Positions 54,463-64,000 of a DNA stretch of 64,000 nt are shown in pieces (position 1 is the stretch's first letter; each line of letters begins with the position of its first letter). Source of the DNA: Amaranthus tricolor (taxonomy: Eukaryota; Streptophyta; Magnoliopsida; Caryophyllales; Amaranthaceae); the NCBI RefSeq assembly GCF_026212465.1, contig NC_080063.1, positions 4,574,178 through 4,638,177 of the forward strand, given 5' to 3'. Position numbers and translations under genes: made by a program. The notes beneath the pieces were generated by a model. It did no database searches. It saw only the letters and a program-made list of their open reading frames with translations, and was not told where the DNA came from.

Positions 54463-55499
54463 ATAATTTGATAAATCAATTACAACCCTAAGTTGATGAT
54501 TTTAGTTATCGTGTATTGTAATTTTTATAAAAAAAAATTGAAATTAAGCTTATTGGACTACTTTTGTATGAGTGGTCTTACCGTAAGACGATCTCTCACA
54601 AAGTTGCTCTTTTTCAAAGACATTAATATTGACCTTGTCTTATTTTGCTTTGCTTCATAGTTCTTTCACGAGCCGAGAAACTCTTTAACTGCATCATCCT
54701 TCATTGATATAGTTTGTCTTTTTCCATCTCTACCCAAACTCTTATCATAATTTCTATAAACGAGACACATTGAGTTTAAAGACCATAACTAAATTGATTT
54801 AAACCAAACAATAATTTTGATCTCTTATTATAGTTACAAATTATACTATCACGATCCGCGAAAATGAAAAAATTGTTTTCAATTAATCCTACATGTAAAT
54901 ACTGTCTACAACTTCACATAAATGTTCATACTTCTTCCGTTCTAAAATGCTTGCTACTTTACCGTTATTGACATTATTTATCGTTTAAATTTATTTTATA
55001 TATTGCAGCTAATGTGTAAGAAAAAAATATAATTAAATGGAATCTTATTTGAATTATTTAATTGCATATTTTCATAATATTAACTTTTTATACTTTTTAG
55101 ATGTGTATAATTCAATATATAAATAATCAAAATAACACATTAAATTACATAAGAAGTCAAATAAATCGGATAAAATATAATATAAGTTATTTCAATATAT
55201 ACTTATAAAAGTAGATAACAATATTTATGGAATAGCACTATAAAAAAGTATCCAGCTTTGGTAGGAACCGATTGCACTATGCAAAACCAAAGTTACGAGT
55301 GTACAAGAAAAAGGCGAAAACCAAAAAGAAAATATATTTACAACTCAAGACAACTTCTATAGAAACCACTTGTAAAAAGCGAGACACACGAAAACCCCAC
55401 GTTAATGGACCTTAATTATAGACTTCCCTATAAAAGAGACAATCCATGAATTTATATATCATATGAATTGGCTCCTATAGAACCCACCACCGTGCCCTA
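54463..55499. other. Gene-free AT-rich region downstream of the coiled-coil membrane protein gene
   Basis: It holds an end fragment of the MITE family of 18632-18870 (CCGTAAGACGATCTCTCACAA near 54580) and, close to 55499, presumably the 3' untranslated region of the gene that ends at 55500. Nothing else is recognised. Confidence 0.5.
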
Positions 55500-58400
55500 C
55501 TACAAGGACTCTAGACCAAGAGTCCCTTGTAGAAAGGTGGCAACAACCGGAGCCAACATACGGGCAACCTTCGGAAATGCAGGAACAGAAAGTGTTCCGA
55601 GAATGAACCAGTTACAGCTTAAAAGTGCAACAGCATCAGAAGCCGGTCTGTTCTTAATGGTCGAGAAGAATTGCACAACACTTCGTAAGGACAAGCCAAC
55701 TACTGCAAAGAGAGCCATTACGAGGGGCATGCAAGGGTCTTTAGCTTCCCAGATAGTCGCTCCGACCAAAAGAGATAACAGTGCACTAAAAAGAGTCTGG
55801 GATAATGCAGCCTCCCTTCGGTGATCAAGGGCCGCATCGGTATTAATGTCACCTGAGAAAATGAGTGGTGTTAGTGGGTCCAAGAGTCCAGCAGGATTTG
55901 TTGCGGATCTCCGATGTTTGTTGCTGGACCAAGATCTTTTTTGCAACAAAAGGTCATCTAGCAAGTTGTCGTCTCCACTTTTGCTGGATTCATCATGGCC
56001 ATTATTTTTGCCAATACTTGTCGTTTGCCTGTCTTCAGTTTTGGTCCTGTGTGTTGTATCCCAGATTCCTTTGGTCTCAATTTCCTTCAGACTTAAATTC
56101 TCATTTTTCAGGTGCTCTACCTGTACGATAACACTTAAGACTCATGAACTACACTCGATTTGGGGCGATAATTATGAATGGGACAACATTTTTCACCTTA
56201 TTGACTGTAATTTTCTAAATAGGAAAAAGAACGCCAGTTCTCTAGCAGCCCCATCTACAAGTAAAATACTCCCTTTGTCCTGATATAATCAGGTAATATC
56301 ATATGTCAAAGCATCATGATACTATGAAGTTGAGACACAATCTAGTACATTATACAAAAGGTTGAAGCATTCAAATTCTTCCTATCCATTTATACATGTA
56401 ACAGTAAGTCAATGTCAAACCATTACCTGTTTGGAGAGATGTGAAACTCATTAGAAAAAAAATGACCACTAATTTTCAAAGGATTTCCTTATTCCCCTCC
56501 TTATTGCCCCTCTGATTTCCTCTCCCCTGCCTCCTTTCTCCTAACTTGGCAACAGCTTTGACTTCTCTTGTCTTTTTGCCATGTTCTCCATGTTCTAAGA
56601 AAGAGTATAGCCTAAATTTCCGGAAAGGTAGCAACCAACATTTCTTATCCTGTATATTACAAACTACTGCACAATCCTCGTTTCCCAACAGACTCCACCT
56701 GCCTAGCTATAGTTCCTTTTTATACAATACCCTAAAATTTACTGAATACAATCCCTAAAATTTACTGAATACAATCAACTATATCTAGTAAACAACCAAA
56801 CACATCAAACCTGGGAAATTCCAAACACATTGGCATCATTATTTGTTGGAATTTGCATTATTAGTTTGACTCCGTGAAGGTTAAGTCATAGATTGACTAC
56901 AAGACAGACAATGATATTGCAAGAAGCATGGGCACTATGTTTCTGCTTTTAATTAAGGAAGAAACTCAAAAGAGAAGAAAATGAGAAAAAAAACTAAGGA
57001 AACTGCGGAGACCGATTATGGAGAAATCAAGTCGGATGACGTACTTTTTGCTACTTCTCCTAGGAGAAGTAAATTTCTTAATTGGGTGCTTGATTCTGGC
57101 TGCGAGCACCATATTTTCTTTCAAAAGACCACTTTATCGATTGTCTATCGTTAAAGAATAAGTTCGACTCTATGGGCAACAGTTCTCTTTGCAAAGTCCA
57201 TGGTATTGGCTCTGTTTGGATCAAGACACATGATGATAAATCAAGATTTTAACTAATGTCCATCATGTTCCAGAATTAAAACAAAAAATCATCTCTTTGG
57301 GCACTCTAGACTTCAAAGTGTGCAAGATTTCGGCTCTAGGTGGAGAGTACTTAAAGTATCCAAAGGAGCTCGTGAACACTCTTAAAGGCCATAAGATACA
57401 AAAATCTCTACATCTTACAAGGGTATTCTATGGCTTCTCAATATAATATACCAGTACGACTCCAACACCAATATCATACGGGAACAAAAATCACAATTAC
57501 ATAACCTCAATGATAAAATGGGATTTACTAGTGACAATATCGACGAGTAGGCCATAAATGGGAACAAAAATCCAAATATTTGAACCGTTAATGTGGTTGA
57601 TGGCAATGACAAAAACACAAACAAAGATATGAGAAAGAACTCTGCTATTTCTATAAGTAAGTCCCAAAAGGCTGACAAAACCATGATCAACGGTCGTTTA
57701 GAGTGTGATAAAGTGGAAGATATAAAAAGGAGTGCTTCATTTGCAAAAAAAAAAAAAAGATGAAAGCCGTAAAAGAATTGAAAGTCTGAGTTCATTAAAA
57801 GGATCCATTAGTAAAGATTTAAAAGCCCGTAGATGATCAAGAGGAGATGGAAAAAACTATGTCAAAATGTCAAAACAGCACATAAAAGTTGAAGGCTCTG
57901 AGTAATATCAGCAATTTTTTGATTTCTATTAGAAACAAGTATTATTTCAATGGAAAGGGACGCTAGGACAGAAATGAAGCTTGTAAATAAAAGAAAATCT
58001 CACCTTTTCCTCGAGGAATTCAATTTTATTGATAGCTTTGTCATGCTCTGTTTCTAATTCAGCCAACATTGACTCCATGAGATGATGTTCCTCGATGGCC
58101 AACTTCAGATGTGCTGCTAGCTTGTCATAATCCCAAGAGAGGTTCTCTAGATCAACTTGCAGCTGCTGGAGGACCCTCTCCATCTGCACAAAGGGATAAT
58201 CAGTTTTCCAAACAGCCTATCAAGATACAAGTGCCTTTCATATCCCCACAAAGTGAAAAAAGGAAAAGGGTTAAGACAAAGCCAAAAGATCAGGCCTAAA
58301 AATTTACAAAACCCAAGTAGCAGAATTTCTTAAAAGCTACAGATATCTTCTACCTAGAATCAGAGAGCATATCAACGAGTATAGACATTGTGACTGTCAG

Positions 58401-61326
58401 ACGTTGGGACCATCAATCAGTACATCAAGTCATCAAGAAGCATATTCTAACACAAACTCTTCCACTATTCTTATTTATACCCTGCTCATATTCTCAACTT
58501 GCATATTGCTTCAGTTTCTATGCAAGACCTTAAGGTGATAGAGTAGCCATCGGTAATTTCAAGGACTGGAATTCAGTAGAAAAAGAGAAGGGTTTTCAAT
58601 CATATCTGAATTGTTTTTCTAAATGTACAGGCTCTTTACTATTAACAATTTTTTTTCATATTGTAGAGATTCTTTACTATTACTAAATGGTTCATAGTAC
58701 TCATATCACCACTATGATAACCCCAAGAGGCAAAGACACACTCAGACTTCAAGGCTTATTAGAGCAGTACTAGTAGCAATGGACTTTGTGGCAAACTGAG
58801 ATGGTCGTGCATCCTCACTCTTATAATTAGAAGATTCTTTAAATCACTATTTCACTTGCTTTCTAGTTCTACAATGGAAATAACCTCAAATATCTTTATC
58901 GCGGGAAAAAGTCCCGCAACAAGCTTATTGTTAACAAATTCATATAGATGCTCATTCTTTCGTGAAAACTTGCATCATGTCTAGTGTAGAAGGTATATAT
59001 AGTAGATACTGATCTCATCACCAACCTCATATGGACAATATAAGAATTTTTATTACCAACTGTAAACAGTACACTTCTTCAAGCTTTTTGATCAAATGTT
59101 AAAAAGAACAGCATCTCTACTATTGGCACTAACACAAACTTTGTCACCTTGACCCTAAATTTTTATAGAAAATTATTCTTAGTACCCATAGAATAAGTAA
59201 GAACACCCAACATACCAAACTTCACCATATCGGTTGTCACTTTAAACTTTAAAGGTTTTATTCCCCTTCAAGAAAAAATTAGTTCGTAACATACAATGTT
59301 GCAATATTACCGAGTACGAGTTCCATTGGATCCTTGAACTCATTATAAGAAAGAGTTTATTTTTATGAACTGTGTGAAATAGCCAAAATTTCAACAAATT
59401 AAAAAACATTTGGCACGTATGAAGATAAGGAATATAGTTGGGCACCTACTTGCTACTAACAGACATTTAAATACTGGGGATCAATGAACAAGAAGATTAG
59501 AAACAGAGAGAAACCTAAAGAAGGTCTACCATTTTTTCCCTTCGGAGTGCACACCAAGCTCTTATGGGGAAAGTTGTGATGCTCACTGTCCACAGAATAA
59601 AACACCAACACATATTTGTGTGCCAGCTAACTACAGCTCCAAAAAGCTGCATCCAAGTAACAATCGCGAACCAAAGGCTCCTCATAGCAAGTAAGAACAT
59701 GACCTTCAGCGTGGAAAATTAACGTAAGCAGTTGCATGTAAATTGAACCAACCAACTTCACCAGAAGGTCCAGAGTCTCCGTATTACATGTCAGGAGCTT
59801 CCAATAAAATTCAGAGGTAAAAGGTGAGAATGGAGAAAGGATTAAAAGAGAATAACAATTGCTGAAAAATAGACATTTAACTTGATTTGGATTAGAAAAG
59901 CCTTCAATAACAGGAATGAACAAGGCACTGATATGGCTTTGCTTTCCTACCACACTTACAGATCACCAACACCAAAGGAAAACAAATAGATCATATACTA
60001 TACCGTAACCTTAAAAAGAACTTATACAACATAAAGGAGTTCTTCAATTCCTGTCTAGAGTTTGTCGGACAAACATAAAGGTCAAAACTTTGCTATTACA
60101 ATTTAGAGGGCAAAGGATAATGATATTGAAGAAAACACAGAAATTAATGTTTAATCTAATACCACAATGCCATTAACAGACTCCCATCTACGCCATATTT
60201 GGGGGTCAAAACAAAGGTTGCTTCCGATTGATACTTGGTAGCAAACCGCATTAGCAACCTGAAGGGGTAAATAAGAAGCGCACATAATTTATTATAATGG
60301 GGAATACTCAAATAGCTTGAAGTCAGCTCTTGGAATATTATAAGAATTCAAATGAAAAAGTTTCTTGAAACAAACCCATAATAAATCACATAGCTAATAA
60401 AATCCCAAAATCATGCCAATCAACTTATCACCATCCGAATTTCGATACACATTGATTTTGAAATAGTGCAATCAATTCATCCTCAAAGTTAAGTGATTTT
60501 CTAAAAGAAAACCTTTATGACTCGTTTGGTTAGTGGTACTAAATAGTGATAATGGGAGTGATTTATAGTGTAAAATTTCATCAAAAGTTCATGGTAATGA
60601 AACTTTGATCACAAAAAAATTTTTTTGTTTACAAATTTCCATTACCGCCTAATACCACGTCTCTCATAATGCATTGGAATGGATTTTACGTCGAATGTTA
60701 AGGTCACTTGTCAAAAAAAGAATAAACGATAAGCTCAGAGAAATTATGGACAAATAGAATGAACAAACTAGTTAGCAATATTAATAGTGAAAATGGTAAT
60801 GAACTATTAACTTAGGAACACTATGTGACAACTGACAAGGTTATGATCAATCTGTCTTACTAAAAAAAAAAAGGTCTTCAAAATTTCATCCCAATCATTA
60901 CTATTACTACTAGGAAAGATGACAATAGAAAAATTGTTGAGAAAAACATAAGTTCGAAAAATTGAAGCTTCATTACAATGTGTTAGTATAAACCTGAATA
61001 TATAAACCTGAATATTTAGCACACATGTGTTGCATCCACACTTCTAGCCCAAAGGGCCTCGTATGAAGGGACATGCTAAAATATAAAACATATTTTGATG
61101 CCTCAACCATCGGCTTAAGCTTTTAGTTCAGTTGGTTCCTTTGACACAATGAACTCATCATGAAAATTCACACTAGAATACAGTTTCATTGATCATTACC
61201 ACCATTTGATATCAGTCCCTATCAGATACTTTCATAACAGCCAGAAATCTATGATGCAGAAGTCAAAATATTATCTCCACAACAAATCATGATGATAAAA
61301 ATACAGCTATCACTCACCATCTTCAT
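55500..61326 (-). CDS. Conserved plant membrane protein with central coiled coil, function unknown
   Basis: Four coding exons on minus join in frame: 61326-61318 (only MKM), 59703-59530, 58183-58004, 56120-55500; 327 aa. All introns are GT-AG and phase 0. Residues about 5-50 form two hydrophobic helices (FLLAMRSLWFAIVTW, CWCFILWTVSITTF). Residues 62-140 are a coiled coil (LEEKVEHLKNENLSL crosses the exon 3-4 join without breaking the heptads). Residues about 226-246, 253-276 and 283-301 are three more membrane helices (TLFSALLSLLVGATIWEA, PLVMALFAVVGLSLRSVV, VALLSCNWFILGTL). I recall homologs in many plants annotated only as hypothetical or coiled-coil proteins. The two blocks of membrane helices with a coiled coil between suggest a membrane-tethered scaffold, but that is inference. 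The first exon is the weakest point: translation could start at ATG 59700. Its large introns contain a copia remnant and a MITE. Confidence 0.8.
57003..57400 (+). pseudogene. Copia gag-protease remnant
   Basis: Plus-strand reading gives EIKSDDVLFATSPRRSKF, then LNWVLDSGCEHHIF, the DSG-type active site of copia proteases. After shifts it gives SLCKVHGIGSVWIKTHDD and a degenerate LISLGTL-type segment. It lies antisense inside the last intron of the coiled-coil membrane protein gene. Sequence to about 57900 may be further debris of the same insertion. Confidence 0.7.
60520..60715 (+). mobile_element. MITE family also at 26.2 kb, copy 2
   Basis: CGTTTGGTTAGTGGTAC, GATTTATAGTGTAAAATT, ATGAAACTTTGATCAC, TTCCATTACCGCCTAA, TACCACGTCTCTCATAAT and GCATTGGAATGGATTTTA follow in the same order as in the reverse complement of 26150-26350. 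It lies in the first intron of the coiled-coil membrane protein gene. Confidence 0.65.
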
Positions 61327-61919
61327 GCAATTGAATAAGATGGATTATGTAAATAGTCTTTGTAATAATGCATAACAAAAACATAATCTATGAAGTATTA
61401 AACTAATAACAATAGCTAAAGTGATCCAAATCTGAGCAGCTTGAACCCTAACCAGCCCTCCCAAATCGGAAACAACATCTTGGTTATAATAAGGTTGGAT
61501 AGGATCATTCACTAAGAAGGCAATTGGAAACAACCTATTGGTTATAATAAGAGGGTAAGGTTGGTACTTTTGATCCTCCCAAGTCCTGCCTAGGTAAAGC
61601 CACTTAATTTTAGGATATAGCTGTTGTATATGAAAATGCAGTTTCGGAGGACCGAATTGAAACCTTCCAATCTCTCAAAGACTCGTCAATTCATTAAAAT
61701 TCATTGATTTTTCAGAGCTCAAAATACAGAATCCATGAGATTTCAAAAAATAAAAAAATAATTAAAAAAAAAAAAAAAAAAAACAGAATCCATAATACAA
61801 TTGAAAATAGAAAAAACTTGCTGAATAGTAACAGGGATTGAGAAGAGCAGAGCGGTAAATGAAAGATGAATGCAGAAAATAAAGGAATGAAAGTAGAGGA
61901 ATAGAGAAAGCGAGATAAC

Positions 61920-62090
61920 CTATGCGGTGAGAGGATACCGGGAAGCTTAACTGACAGTTGCAGAAATGAAAGCGGTGAGAAGACTTAGAAAGACAATGGT
62001 GGAATGGTGGCAGAAAAGCGACGCCATGGGAGACACGTGTGATGACAAGTACAGATAAGCATGGTGGGTACCGGCAAAATACGCCTTTCA
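61920..62090 (-). promoter_or_regulatory. Probable first leader exon of the coiled-coil membrane protein gene, with uORF
   Basis: On minus a C/T-rich GC-richer stretch ends CGCATAG before GTTATC (donor at 61919). It contains a 26-codon upstream frame (62027-61947) starting MASLFCHHSTIVFLSLL, hydrophobic throughout. It lies 0.6 kb upstream of the presumed start ATG at 61326. A G-box ACACGTGT is just upstream of the uORF start. Confidence 0.45.
62034..62041. promoter_or_regulatory. G-box of the CACGTGTG type
   Basis: CACGTGTG on plus. This 8-mer contains the CACGTG G-box and equals the element reported for BZR1-BAM proteins (BBRE). It lies at the presumed promoter or leader of the coiled-coil membrane protein gene. 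G-boxes are bound by many bHLH and bZIP factors, so no specific regulator can be named. Confidence 0.4.
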
Positions 62091-62430
62091 ATCTAGAAAA
62101 TTTGAAAACTATAAGTCAAATTATCAAAAAAAACGGATATTTTATGATATACCACTGAGTTTCTTCGAAATTCACCATATACCTTACATGTTCTAATTCA
62201 CCATATACTATTGAGTTTTCGTCCGTTAGAACAGAATACCATTAATGACAACTGCCGTCAGTGTGCCGTTTATGGTAAATTAATAATTCACCATATACCA
62301 TTTACTTTTTTTATTTGCGTCAAATACCAATTTTTTAACCAAGTAGTTAACATTGTGAGGGTTGAGGTTGTGAGGATTGAGGTTGTGACTTGTGAGGGTT
62401 GAGGTTGTGATGGTTTAGATTGTGAATCTC
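62091..62430. repeat. Repeat-rich spacer with a GTTGAGGTTGTGAG minisatellite
   Basis: ACCATATACC words recur at about 62150-62310. From 62345 to 62415 the motif GGGTTGAGGTTGTGAG is repeated about four times with variation. No coding sequence is seen. Confidence 0.6.
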
Positions 62431-62439
62431 CTGGAAAAT

Positions 62440-62715
62440 ATCAACATTAGGGTTGAACCCGAAAAATTGTTAGCCGATAAATCAAGATTCTGAAGAGAGT
62501 TCAATTTGCCAATGCTTTTCGGAATGTCTCCTTTCAAGTGATTATCGCTCATGTCAAGGTTAATCAACAAGCTCAAATTTCCTAGTTCAGATGGGATTTT
62601 CCCACTAAATTCATTCGAACCAAGAGTTAGAACACGCAACTGATGCAGTTTTCCAAGCTCACCCGCCCTGCTTTCCGATGTTGTTACTGTTGAGACATCA
62701 GTATTGCTAACAACA
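62440..62715 (-). pseudogene. LRR receptor-kinase fragment (MIK2-like)
   Basis: An open minus-strand frame encodes ELGKLHQLRVLTLGSNEF, SGKIPSELGNLSLLINLDM, SDNHLKGDIPKSIGKLNSL and QNLDLSANNFSG: about three 24-residue plant extracellular LRRs. It has neither signal peptide nor kinase domain, and the upstream end meets the hAT-like element at 62728. The LRR wording resembles MDIS1-interacting receptor-like kinases. The fragment is probably a transposon-disrupted or duplicated piece. Confidence 0.75.
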
Positions 62716-62727
62716 CTCCTCTCATCT

Positions 62728-63805
62728 AGGTTGCACTAAAACGGATACGGACACGGACACGGACACGACACGGGTACGAGAAAACGCCAACTTAAAAATG
62801 GCGGACACGGGGACACGAAAATGGTAATATAATAAATATATCAAATTAAAGATAATTTTACAATCTTTCATTTGATATTTGTAAATAAACACTTTAAAAA
62901 TATAAAACTCACATAACATTCACAGTCCTAAATCCAATAGACCAATACAATACGTTTTCTTAATTTACAAATTCCATCACAGTCCTAAATCCAATAGACC
63001 AATACAATACATTTTCTTAATTTACAATCCAATAATTTCTTAATTGAACTCTTAATTTCTTGAATACATTTACAGTGCAGCAAACCACAATCAAAAAGAA
63101 CCCACAATCAAGATTTAAAAATAAATGTTAAAACAACAACTCAACAAGATTAAAAATTTAAGATTAACACTAAGTTTAAAGATTAGAACAAGATTAATAT
63201 TAGGATTTAGGATAAAGAGTGAAAATACCTGAAACAAAATCAAAAATATCGATTTTTAGGGATTATTCGAACAACCCAGCCGTGTCCGTGTTTCGCAGAC
63301 CCACAGCACTCAGTGAAGCACCACAGCAGCCGTCGAGTGTTTGAGGAGCAGACCACAACACCAATCAGTGAAGCCGTCGGTGGCGGTGGCGTGGTGGAGG
63401 AGCAGCCGTAGAATTTTTAGGGTTAGAGGAGTGAGAATGTGAGATGAGAGCAAGAGAGGGAATTGAGATTTGAGAGGGAGGGAAATGGAATTCCAGATTT
63501 CCAGTGGACCAGTACAATGCGTGACCTTTGGGCTTTGAGTAAGTGAGGAGTTTATTTCTTTATTTTCAGCTTTTTCAATTTTTTTTTTAAATAAGACACG
63601 TGTCCCTTGCCGTGTCCGTTGCGTGTCCTTGCCGTGTCCGTTGCGTGTCCTTGCCGTGTCCACGTGTCCGAAAAAATATTAAAAAATTGGACACTTCATT
63701 TGGCGTGTCGGACACGGATTTTCGCGTGTCCGTTGCGTGTCCGTGTCCGACACGTGTCGGACACGCGACACGTTAGTTGCCAGCCGTGTCCGTGTTTCGC
63801 AGCCT
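62728..63805. mobile_element. Non-autonomous hAT-like element (GGACAC-array family)
   Basis: The ends AGGTTGCACTAAAACGG and CCGTGTTTCGCAGCCT are imperfect inverted repeats. Both flanks read CTCAT next to the element (62721-62725 and 63806-63810), a probable part of an 8-bp duplication. Subterminal arrays are GGACACGGACACGG at the left and CCGTGTCCGTTGCGTGTCC units, including a 20-bp tandem repeat (63605-63660), at the right. The interior has a GC-richer, leader-like segment near 63290-63430 and no transposase. Confidence 0.75.
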
Positions 63806-64000
63806 CTCATGCCTCAGTCTTTCCCAAGCTCAAATTTTTTGAAGAAATATGTTGTGTTTGGGGAAGTCAAGCCTAACAATGGCGCCAGTTGAATGCGTAA
63901 GGGCGCCAGTAGTGAGAATTTCAATTGACTTCTGTTTTGAATTGGAAGGTTTTACATTCAAATTTAACAAAAAATGATGTTAATTCATTGGTATTGCATT
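63806..64000. other. Window end without recognised gene
   Basis: GGCGCCAGT is repeated (about 63880 and 63904), but no coding or element structure is visible. Confidence 0.5.

Noticed and set aside
56476..56758. Small open frames on both strands near 56.6 kb
   Set aside because: They lie within the last intron of the membrane-protein gene and show no motif or splice support.
63310..63876. Cys/Arg/His-rich frames at the right end of the GGACAC element
   Set aside because: They arise from CCGTGTCC repeats and not from a zinc-finger gene.
1..64000. CRISPR array, operon, riboswitch, rRNA or organelle DNA insert
   Set aside because: No regularly spaced identical repeats, polycistronic gene layout, rRNA sequence or recognisable plastid or mitochondrial genes were seen.

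Overview
This is nuclear DNA of a flowering plant, apparently a eudicot. It is AT-rich, has long introns with plant GT-AG splice sites (and one GC-AG), and is crowded with plant transposons: copia and gypsy LTR elements, an RTE-type LINE, hAT-like and Mutator-like elements and several MITE families. I cannot name the species. All gene models are hand-spliced from sequence and from recalled family architecture; no alignment or transcript data were available.

Three host genes are well supported. (1) Positions 124-10389, plus strand: a complete ten-exon BZR1-BAM gene (BAM8 type, 679 aa) with an N-terminal BES1/BZR1 DNA-binding domain fused to a beta-amylase-like domain. The first catalytic glutamate of true beta-amylases is replaced by aspartate. 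(2) Positions 24482-11530, minus strand, tail-to-tail with BAM8: a RopGEF14-like Rho-of-plants exchange factor (7 coding exons, 573 aa). Its first exon encodes only 29 residues and is separated from the rest by a 10.2-kb intron that carries a copia-type element. (3) Positions 61326-55500, minus strand: a conserved plant gene of unknown function encoding a membrane protein with a central coiled coil (about 327 aa).

The remainder is mostly mobile DNA. 28.2-30.9 kb is a hAT-like element with a second hAT-like element nested inside it, the inner one flanked by a perfect 8-bp target duplication. 31.2-32.6 kb is a decayed RTE LINE. 36.6-40.9 kb is another copy of the inner hAT-like family, split by a 3.6-kb Mutator-like element that carries a MuDR transposase, a broken plant mobile domain (PMD) gene and, antisense, a broken GRF-zinc-finger gene. 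46.4-46.6 kb holds a copia RNase H remnant; 49.8-52.4 kb a truncated LTR element with gag, protease and partial RT; 57.0-57.4 kb a copia remnant inside gene 3; and 62.7-63.8 kb a hAT-like element beside an LRR receptor-kinase fragment. A minus-strand TATA promoter and leader at 53.3-53.7 kb has no coding region that I recognise.

The genes do not form a pathway. BAM8 would act in the nucleus on brassinosteroid-linked transcription and RopGEF14 at the plasma membrane on ROP GTPases. The most informative points are the altered BAM8 active site, the split RopGEF14 gene with its GC-AG intron, the PMD and GRF cargo of the Mutator-like element, and hAT-like families that share one architecture with different subterminal repeat units.
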